DNA of 64,000 nucleotides from Ancylostoma caninum (taxonomy: Eukaryota; Nematoda; Chromadorea; Rhabditida; Ancylostomatidae): the NCBI GenBank assembly GCA_037903475.1, contig JBAJFG010000172.1, positions 4,875,001 through 4,939,000 on the forward strand, given 5' to 3'. The position numbers and the translations under genes are program-made. Under the pieces are notes generated by a model, which did no database searches, was not told the origin of the DNA, and was given only the letters and a program-made list of their open reading frames with translations. Shown piece by piece: positions 55,708-64,000 of the stretch; the first letter of the stretch is position 1; every line of letters starts with the position of its first letter.

Positions 55708-55905
55708 CACCATCAGCGAGTTTTGCCGCGCGCGACAAAAATGGTCCGAGGCATTCGTTGTCGCCGCTCGCTGGGGCAAAATACTCTGAGTGACCCCCCC
55801 CCCCCCCCTGGCGAGTTTCGCCGCGGCGAGCTTGCGCTGCGTAGCAACCCGGTATGTTTCGACATGGGCAACTCGCCTGGCGGCAAAACTCTGAGTGGGG
55901 CTTTA
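55708..55905. mobile_element. GC-rich foldback element with poly-C tract
   Basis: Ends ATCAGCGAGTTTTGCCGC and GGCGGCAAAACTCTGAGTGG are imperfect inverted repeats. An internal GGCAAAATACTCTGAGTG partly repeats the right end. A run of 15 C lies at 55794-55808. Confidence 0.5.
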
Positions 55906-55919
55906 GACTAACGTCTCTC

Positions 55920-56030
55920 TCTGTCTATGATCTGCATCTCTCGGCTGCCTCTGCGAATACGGCACTATTTCTCGCGCTCTCGCGTTCTCTAATATCTTCA
56001 CAACTATGTTCCCCGGTGAAACTATATCAC
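55920..56030 (+). repeat. Dispersed repeat, forward copy
   Basis: TATGATCTGCATCTCTCGGC then CGGCACTATTTCTCGC; matches the reverse complement of 36240-36345. Confidence 0.5.
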
Positions 56031-57447
56031 ATTTCGCTCGAGAAACTCCTTCGATGCGGAAGGGCGGATAGCGAAAACTGTACGGGATATTTTTGCCCGA
56101 TCTTTGGAGAAATGAAAAAGACCAAATCAATCACCAGACCAATCAAGTGATATGCCCTTAACTACTTGCGTAGTAAAAACCCAAGAATGAAAGTGCCGAG
56201 TCAACATTTGGCTATTTTGATCTTCTGCAGGTGAATTCAAAGTCACTTTCGTCTGAGAAGGCGGGATTTTATCGATCTCATTGATTTTTCGCTATTTGCA
56301 CTTATATCGATTCATTGACTTTATTGATTTCTCCTTTTGGACTTTTGCCCAAAGGTCAGTGGAGACAGGTCTGCTGGCGTTCCTCAATAAGCTGAATACT
56401 AGCTTCACAAACATTTTCAAGAAATTGTCGATTATTTGGCACTATCGACTTTTTCCCTCCCATCATGTGAAAACAGAGACCTACGTAGTCTCATAATCTT
56501 TTCTTAGTACGACCTAATAAGATGTTTCCTAAGGTAAACGATCCATTTCTGAGCCTCTTTCAAATTGTCTTATGGAAAGAGAGACCATTTTCCACGAGTA
56601 AACAGACAGGCGAGAATCTGCAAGATTTCGCCGCTACGGTCAAGCCACAATGCAGCAATTCGTTACCACAGCGCTGAAGTGGCCTTTTGGTTTTTTCTGA
56701 TCTGGAGTTTGGATCACCGTCCAGGTTGAGAAGGCTGCAGAAGATTGAATTCTTGCATTGATTCAAACCTTCTATGCTTTTAAGCGGTAGATATTCAAAC
56801 AGGAGGTGTGTATAACAAGTGCAAACATCAAAATCATCCAAAGAATGGACCCCCAGGTGTCCCGCCGAAACTTTTTTCAGAAGTGAAGCTCTGAAGAATA
56901 CCTTCAGAAAAATCTGGGAGGAGATCAATTATGAGGTGTTAACGTCAATGAAGAACTCTTCTGTGGAATGTCTGTTTCTGCTTCTGCTACACCAGCAAGA
57001 AGGAAAAAGAAGGGTTCTACTAAGTGAGTTTTGTTGCTAGTTCATCCAACATACAGCTGTTCTGGTTATATTTTCTCAATATGTAGAGTCTTTGCAACAC
57101 TTGATGACTATCAAACATTTTTAGTAGTTCTGTGTGTAACACACTGTCGGGTATATAATCCATTGCCGCACGCGTCTCACCACCTGGATGGACAGGTTAG
57201 AGGAGAAAGCAGGAAATTCGGACGAGAATGAAATATACATGGTAATAGTTATGAAATGTGTGGATGCGCAGACCTTCAAATTGTAACTCTTGCCATTACA
57301 GTTTCATCTATGTACACGTTTCTGTGAGCGAATCATCCTCTATATAGGCGTAAAGCTTGCTTTGACTTCACACAGGTAGCAAGCAAAGAGGTAGTAAATG
57401 AGAAGATGCTGGCGAAATTTTATTGTCTTGCGAAGTTGCTTCATGGT

Positions 57448-57703
57448 CTACTTACACTTTCCACATGTTTTCATGCACTGTTGTGCAGGGATTTGGAAGT
57501 GGGGCTTGTCACAGTTTCCCTTCGCCTTGAACTGCTGGCAAACATTCGGCGGGAGTCTGTCCGCACAACCTCCCTATAACAACTGTGTTGGCTAAGGTAT
57601 TTGTTCGGCAAAATTTTATAAGATGGTCGCATACCTGTGCCATGACCTCTTCTGGGCCGAAGGCGTTGATGAGAACGAGAAGGCAGACGAGATATACGAA
57701 CAT
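57448..57703 (-). CDS. Secreted ShKT-domain peptide D
   Basis: Exon 1 57635-57703 (23 codons), intron 61 nt, exon 2 57448-57573 (41 codons and TAG). Signal peptide as in gene C; cysteine spacing 8-8-11-3-2. It differs from C at a handful of residues, mostly in the loop between the third and fourth cysteines. Gln-Ile occupies the dyad position. The ATG beside the TATA box (57736) is in frame but too close to be transcribed. Confidence 0.88.
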
Positions 57704-57735
57704 TTCTGGAATGATGTCCAGGAGAAACTGCGCCA

Positions 57736-57742
57736 TTTTATA
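57736..57742 (-). promoter_or_regulatory. TATA box of ShKT peptide gene D
   Basis: TATAAAA then TGGCG on the minus strand, 33 nt from the ATG. Confidence 0.75.
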
Positions 57743-58212
57743 TCATTGCAGTATAATCGTCACAAAGAAAATGTAGTCTGATCAAACACTTTTCTGAGTT
57801 TTGTACAGCTCGATTCATTGATAGATTTTGTTTAGGACAAATCAAAGTGCAACTACCGTTTTAGATATTTATACAGCAAGTCGCACTTTGAATCGAGAGC
57901 AAATCCCAGATCCCATCCGATGTCTTATCCGCTCATGCTGTAATCGGAACGACAGCACGAATCAACTACTCCACGTATTGAATATTCCGAGCAATATTAC
58001 CACCACTCTCCCGTTTCGAAGGTGGCATTGTATTGAGTCTCTCGTTTGTTTGTAAATCAGTTCCTTAAATAAAGGACGTGAACATCGGAATTGCTGTGTA
58101 CACTGTGTTCATAGCACATTCCTTCCACATAGTATGCTTTACTTCTCCAGGAAGTAAGTACAAATAGTGCGTGGTGGAGTAGTGATCCACCGCACGGGAG
58201 CACTGAGGCTGC

Positions 58213-58597
58213 CGCTATACTCCTCGGGGAGTATAGCGGTTTCGGTCGCGGCTGTCGTCGACACTGGCGACCGACCGTCGCCGTTGTCGTCGACAACAGC
58301 GACCGATCGTCGCCGCTGTCGACGACACGCCGTCGTCGATCCCGATCGACGACAGCCGCGACGGTCGGTCGCCAGTGTCGGCGACAGCCGCGACGGTCGG
58401 TCGCCAGTGTCGGCGACAGCCGCGACGGTCGGTCGCCAGTGTCGACGACAGCCGCGACGGTCGGTCGCTGTTGTCGACGACAGCGGCGACAGCGGCGACC
58501 GTCGTTAGCGACGCCCCGCCCACGATCAATACGCACGACGGCCACTGTCGCCGCGACACCGCGACCGAAACCGCTATACTCCTCGAGAAGTATAGCG
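58213..58597. repeat. GC-rich self-complementary element with 32-bp tandem units
   Basis: 385 bp. Each end is itself a hairpin: CGCTATACTCC..GGAGTATAGCG at 58213-58238 and a near copy at 58572-58597. Next to them GGTTTCGGTCGCGG and CCGCGACCGAAACC are inverted. The interior has four tandem 32-bp units starting at 58351, 58383, 58415 and 58447 (GACAGCCGCGACGGTCGGTC + 12 bases), preceded by complementary CGACCGACCGTCGC-type units. Open frames of 100-190 codons on both strands come from the lack of A/T-rich stops in this repeat and are not taken as genes. Confidence 0.85.
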
Positions 58598-60015
58598 ACA
58601 CTGTGACAAGAGAGATTGAATATGTGGTACACAGATCAATGGCGTCCAATAGAAGCAAACCATCCTCCTTATTTTGATAGAAAGTGTGCTTCTGCTTCTT
58701 CATCTCGTTCTGCTACAGATGTACCCAGCAAGACTGGATTCTCCTTTGAATAGGTGATTTTCAGTCGAACAAACGACGAATGTAGTGCAGTCCAGGATTT
58801 TTGAATCTGCATTTGCGCTATAGCTTAGCTTTTTATCATTTAAACGAGGGCTGAATTCTGCAGTTGAATCAAATTACTAACCGATAAAGAGAAATCTAAG
58901 CTTTGTTCGAATTCTTAAGCTTTTCTTGATTGACTCTACAGTACTCCAATGATTTAGTGTCCATGTTTCTGCAATTGTTTGTATGAATAACTATGAAAAC
59001 TGAAGTTAATTCACAGTCACTGCTAACCAAGCAGTGCGAATGAACTTCAGTTTTCGTCGTTACGAACCCTACCTGATCTGCCCCTATCTGGGCTACATAG
59101 CGCCATACAGTACATACGCTCACCCAAAAAAATCATGCCTATCATGAGTGTTCCTACATACAAGGTTTGTCGAGTAGCGTCCCCCCATCTCCGGATCCTC
59201 CGGTGCTTTTCCTGGCCTCTGATCCTCCATTGCCGGACAGCTGCCCTATCGTGGGGAAGTGGGGTTTGTCTCCGAGACCAGGGCTGGGATTCAATAAACG
59301 ATAATCAAGCATATCTACAGTGTTCAGCCTGATTGGCTATCGTATAGACTACCTCATGTTTGGAAGCGCTGAACGAGGAATCTGATTCTCTAGCCTGTTC
59401 TCGTTAGGTTAGGCGTCCGTGGGGGTCTCAGTCCTCCTTTGCTACTCCACTTTCCATTCCGCTGACTCTTTCTCCAGAGTGCCTTTCACTGGCTACGATA
59501 GCTGGGAAGGCAACAGAGAAAAAGAACACGGGAAAATGTGCAGCAAATCGAGAGGAGAAAGAGAAAAGCAGGTCATTTGCACGGATGCTCAGCGTCCCTC
59601 ACATTTAAAACTTATTTTATTGGATGAAGTTCTTCCCCTCCTCTCCAACTGGCAGTAAAAAGTAGTCGATCCGTATCGTCCACAAGACTAGAGAGTCCCT
59701 CTCTGTGAGGAGGGTCCAGAGAAAAAAGCAGCGAACGTGACTTCACATGTTCGGCGCTTCCTCTTTTTTCCTTTAGTTACACGTCCGCATATTTTTAAAT
59801 AGAAGGTGTTGTACGTGGTGTGTGATTTTCTGCCTTTTTTAATAAGTTATTCATTCATTCAATAAATCGCTCTTTTTTTCGGTCGTCTGTGTACACATTT
59901 ATAACTCATTCGTAGAGGTTTTTTTTTGGTACCTTTGTGGCTGCTATTCATTTTGATGATTTCTATTTGTTTTAGGACATTGATTTTATCACTTTGTATA
60001 CGCCGTGAATATTTT
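58598..60015. other. Upstream region of germ cell-less
   Basis: No gene recognised. A GTTACGAACCCTACCTGATC-type stretch and a pyrimidine-rich repeat near 59440-59600 (related to 36240-36345) are present. The last 100 bp are T-rich and lead into the trans-splice-like acceptor. Confidence 0.4.
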
Positions 60016-60017
60016 AG
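60016..60017 (+). promoter_or_regulatory. Candidate spliced-leader acceptor of germ cell-less
   Basis: AATATTTTAG ends two bases before the ATG, leaving no room for a normal 5' UTR. This is the usual arrangement of a trans-spliced nematode message. Confidence 0.55.
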
Positions 60018-60019
60018 GA

Positions 60020-63000
60020 ATGGGTAATTCTCTCGACCGGCTTGCCGGTTATGAGGATTCGTCGCCGGATTCAACCGTTGATTGCGCGGATTCTCGGAAA
60101 AGGCGGAAAACTGATCCTACAGAAAGCCCACCGAAGAAAATAACGAAACTCGACACTGCAAAGTACGTCTACGAACGGTTATTCCTACAGGTTGGTTGTA
60201 GTAACTTGTTGAAATTGTTCCTTTTTAGTATTTTCTACCTTTCATTTTTTCCTTCTTTTCTGTTTGCTTTTTTTTTCACTGTGCTCACTTGATACTGGGC
60301 GAATTAAACCTTTCATTGCTTGTTTCAATTTTTTATCGTGTGGGAAAAATTGGGGAAATGACTACCAGCGGTAACACATATGGTTTGACTTGAAAATGTC
60401 CTTTGTGTGCGTTTAACTAGAGCTCGAGCCGTACGATAGACTACTATGCATTGATACATGCATAATCTCTTAGCAGATTTACTTTTTTGAAGCAAGTAAG
60501 GGAGAGGGAGGGGCTTGCCAGATCCTCTTTGAAATCCTGAATAAAATTTATCTTTTTGTCTTACTGTATGATCTTCGTTCTTTCGTACACTGTTTTCCAC
60601 GAACTCTTTCCTATGTGATTCTCAATTGAAGACGAGTGCATTGCACATACCGACATTCATGTTAGCTGTTCTATATATTTTCCTTTATGTTTTAAGGGTG
60701 AAGGATCTGACGTGACAGTTCATGCAGTAGGTCATGTTTGGCACCTGCATAAGCTTTACTTGCAGCAGTGCAAGTATTTTGAGGTTGTTTCTTTGATTGT
60801 TCACCATACTTACCTTGGCGTTTTCATCTACTCGATATATTCTAGGTCTTAATGCAGGGAAACTGGAAAGATTCCAAGGAGGACGTGATTTATCTAGACT
60901 TTCCTGATGAAAATGTGACCCGAGAAGGTGAGTATTTTCTTTTTTTTTTCTGTGTATGGTCTTTTGGAGAGAGTTCTTATGCGCATCACGCATTGTACCC
61001 TTGTAACTACTCAACTCTTTGGCTATTTCGATGACATTGCCCTCCCCCTCCCCCTCTCCCTTCTTCTTTCTGTTTCTTGAATGAGAAGGTGACTGCTACA
61101 CATCTCTTGCGTTTAAATGACAAGGTGTTCGGTGTTTGTCAAAACCGTTCCTGTGCAACGACAGGTGGGGGTGGGGTGCAGTGGGAAGGGCAGCAGCAGA
61201 TGTATACTGCGTTTCGCCAGCGATGATAGTTGAGTATACGTGCACAGTGTCTGTTTTTCTCTGTACCCTCTACAATCTCTGCGCACTTTCCCGCCCTCTT
61301 CTTCTCTGCGGCGTTTTCCCAACTATCTTCCCCCGTGGAACAGACTATATATACGTAGTCAGCGCTCCATCCTCCTAGACTGCTCTTGTAGCAATCTACC
61401 CACTCCGAAATGATGGCGGCTTCATTTGCCAGAATTGGGGATTGAGCCAGCGACAATCTGAACGACAGCGTAACTCTTGCCTCTTTGCTACCCACGCCCG
61501 CAATTACGCGGACCCCTGGTTCACCTTGCAAAATGCAAATGCAAAAACTTTACATAATTCTTGGTGCAATTGAAAGTCATCTGAAAAAGATGGTTCGGCA
61601 AAGGTCTTTTATGCTGATCTGAAAACAACAGTTACAGTTAAGTGTGACTCTGTGACTCTTAATACACGGCTGAATCTTCCTCTCTATCTATAGGGTAAGA
61701 GTTCACTCACTATTACTCCCACTTTTTTACCGTTCTTCTTTTCTCTTCACTCTCTTCGATGTTTTATTGCCTGCTTTTTTACGGCAACGTCTCTCCAAAT
61801 ATTTTCTCTATTGGAACAGTCTATTTCACCTGCTGTTCCTGTCGCATATAGGCACATGACTTGTACTTATCGCTCCAAACATGTTCCTACACATCCATCG
61901 TGACTTACCAACGTGTCACCTGAGCTTGCCATGACACAAAGACAGCAGGCGGTCCACAATACCCTGAATTCGCTCCTTGCGGTCCTGCGCTATCTGAACC
62001 GTAACCGCTTGTTGTGAAGCTTATCGATTGCCTGTGCTTTCAAAAATACTGCTAAAATCATGCATGGGTAGGTGTTGGACCCAAAACTGCATTTTTATGT
62101 TAGAACCACACTGCTGTTATCCCTGTGTTGTCTTTAGGTCTCCATGCTGTACTGGGTTCTCTTTACCATAATCAAATCGAGCTTGACTTGGATAATGCTG
62201 AAGGTGTATTGTCCGCGGCATCGGTGTTACAGTTGGTTAGTTTCCTCATCTCATTTCATAGCTTTCTCTTCGAGAAATATGCGCAATCTATATAAGAAAC
62301 TTCATCTGCTATACCGTTCTTTTTAAGATTCCGGTCATATAGCCGACGTTTTCCTGCTGCTGAAGAATAACACCATCTTTTTTGTTTAGGAAAGCGTTTT
62401 AGAGCGTTGTGGCGATGCAATGGCGGACAATCTGTCTGCTAACAATGTCCTGAGGTACTTGAACCTTGCCGAAATGTATGGCCTCCCTCAGGTTGGGCTC
62501 TGTATGGTTTCTTTGATTAAATTTACTTCTATGTTCAGTATTTAGGTGACAAACAGAGCGTATCATCTTCTGAAATGGAACTTCTGGAGATTTATGAAGT
62601 CAAAGGAGCACTTGAAAGACTTGAAGTGGGTTTTTTTTCATCCTTTTTTTGGAATGGTGTACAACCTTTCACTACGCTACATTTAGAGAGGATACTTTTG
62701 TTCGCCTGATTTCTTCTTCCGAATTGCTAATTATGGAAGGAGAGATGGATGTTTACCAGATGATCAAAACGGTGAAATTCTCTTGGCATATTTTCTTCTT
62801 CAGTTTGATCGTTGTCGTCTCATTTCAGTGGATCTTCCTCAAAGAGAAACCCCACGCCGCTGCATTGCCTGACAGCGACTTTGCTCGTCAGATGAATGAG
62901 ACATTCGCTAGCTTTCCAGAGGGTCAGCTATTCGTTAGGCATGCCGGGCTATTTGCGGCTTTGAGGCTTCACCACATAACCACTACTCTTGGTTAGCCCT

Positions 63001-63933
63001 TTTTTGTGATTAGCACTAGTTTTTCGGTGCGCTTGATTCGACGGTTTCACTTTCAGCAAGTCTAACCGCAGTAGAAAACGACAAGTTAATACCTAAAGAG
63101 GTGCTAAGAGCTGTTATGGTTGATCAGTGGAAAACAGCTCTAACTAATGAGGAGAATCCCACGGCGTGAGCATTACAGTTTTTGAGTTCTGTCATAGATT
63201 TCTCAGAATTTGTCTTTCCTCACGACCCTCGGAACAAGGGCACGCGAAGCTTTAGAGAGAAAGTCCATCGAGGACTAGAGCGACCACGTCCGCCTACATG
63301 ATAAGACCTGTGCAGATAGTATCTATATAAACAGTACTACGTCAGGGGGTTGCATGAGAGACCTCCTTCGTTAAGAAAAGCTCTGACACCTGACTTCCAA
63401 TTTTAGGTTAATGCCCTCTTACCTTTCGCAGTCTTCTATTCCACTCTGGTCAAGCGTACAGTGTGGGCTTTCATATAGCCTCTGAGCAAAATATAACACT
63501 TCTCTGAGCTCTATGGTTCACTCCCTGTCTTTTTTATCTTCAGCAAACTGAGTCTTATTGTAATTCAGCGTGAACGAATTGTCTATGGATGATTTTCATG
63601 TGAATGCGCTGCGGCTTGGACGGTTGATCGACAACATGCCTGTATGTCTTGTTATGTCTATCCTCTTCTTTCATGAACACTGAATGAATAAATAATTAAA
63701 GGCTTCATGTGTCCCTTTTTTCAGAAATGCTGGCGGTGGACAGGATTTAATAATGGTGTGGATATAGTGATGAGCATGTCTCACGGGTATAGTCATCTTT
63801 TTTTCTTCTTGAATTCCGTTATGCAAGAAGTTGTACGAAATCTATTTAGGGTTTTAACCATGAAAAGGAATTGTCTCAGTCAGGCTACACCTTACTCAAT
63901 CAATCTCAAAAGCGAGAGAGTAGTTCATTACAG
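60020..63933 (+). CDS. gcl-1: Germ cell-less (GCL/GMCL1) BTB protein, 3' end cut off
   Basis: BTB-domain protein; Drosophila GCL is a CUL3 substrate adaptor and nuclear-envelope protein needed for primordial germ cell formation. Exons: 60020-60190, 60697-60783, 60846-60927, 62138-62235, 62390-62491, 62546-62625, 62687-62771, 62829-62991, 63057-63165, 63569-63641, 63725-63786, 63850-63933; all phases join, giving about 398 codons so far. MGNS start (possible myristoylation), RKRRK at 26-30 as a nuclear signal, BTB at roughly 48-150 (LFLQGEGSDVTV, WHLHKLYLQQCKYF, GNWKDS), a BACK-like region, then the family signature CWRWTGFNNGVDIV near 352-365. About 100 C-terminal residues are expected beyond the window. 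Intron 3 (1.2 kb) holds dispersed pyrimidine-rich repeats. Confidence 0.93.
61195..61850. repeat. Dispersed pyrimidine-rich repeats in GCL intron 3
   Basis: Two related stretches (about 61195-61375 and 61690-61850) share a CTTCTTTTCTC-type core followed by CCAACTATCTTC / CCAAATATTTTC and GTGGAACAG / TTGGAACAG. They resemble the family at 36240-36345 and 55920-56030, and 59440-59600 in reverse. Confidence 0.4.
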
Positions 63934-64000
63934 GTAACCAGTCTAGCTGTTGTTCTTCTATGTCATATCTGCATAGAATCATGAAGAAAAGGTAACGTGA

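Larger units (their letters stand above)
56040..57840. repeat. Segmental duplication, right copy (contains peptide D)
   Basis: Partner of 52440-54260, displaced by about 3.6 kb and in the same orientation. The best-conserved part is about 57240-57790, which includes the gene, its TATA box and roughly 200 bp downstream of the stop. Confidence 0.65.

Noticed and set aside
58057..58703. Open frames of 100-191 codons on both strands at the 58-kb element
   Set aside because: They arise from the stop-poor CGAC/GTCG repeat, occur in several frames at once and are rich in repeated Arg/Thr/Val words.

Overview
The window reads as chromosomal DNA of a nematode, most likely a clade V (strongylid/hookworm-like) species. 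Reasons: small exons with GT/AG introns and short T-rich acceptors; a (TTAGGC)n nematode telomere motif at 26.25 kb; chemoreceptor genes of the nematode serpentine type; small secreted ShKT peptides in a local array; candidate spliced-leader acceptors 1-2 nt before start codons; and introns packed with foldback elements. Nothing looks bacterial, and most open frames outside the genes below are incidental.

Layout. 1.2-9.0 kb (+): a globin with an N-terminal extension. 9.0-17.25 kb: gene-poor. 17.3-24.6 kb (+): a complete 11-exon adenosine kinase of 342 codons. 24.6-27.7 kb: repeats only. 27.75-31.7 kb (-): a complete 8-exon troponin I of 262 codons. 32-34 kb (-): coding-like blocks that may belong to an unrecognised gene upstream of troponin I. 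36.6-40.2 kb and 41.9-46.6 kb (+): two paralogous serpentine chemoreceptors, the first with an apparent one-base frameshift. 47.7-57.7 kb: an array of five small secreted-peptide genes, one on + and four on -. Four carry a six-cysteine ShKT domain; the fifth keeps the signal-peptide exon but has a short basic second exon. 60.0 kb to the right edge (+): a BTB protein orthologous to germ cell-less (GCL/GMCL1), cut by the window end.

The genes do not form one pathway. Adenosine kinase (purine salvage), troponin I (muscle), globin and GCL are conserved genes. The chemoreceptor pair and the peptide array are the accessory part, where duplication, decay and element insertion are visible. The four intact peptide genes share a TATAAAA box at exactly the same distance from the ATG, and two of them sit in a segmental duplication of about 1.8 kb.

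Non-coding content is dominated by self-complementary elements: at least four multi-copy or related families plus several singletons, a tRNA-derived SINE-like repeat in two copies, a mariner transposase fossil, a LINE reverse-transcriptase fossil, and an unusual GC-rich 385-bp element with 32-bp tandem units and its own terminal hairpins at 58.2 kb. Exon coordinates were read by eye from splice signals, reading-frame phase and protein similarity recalled from known families; no alignment was run.
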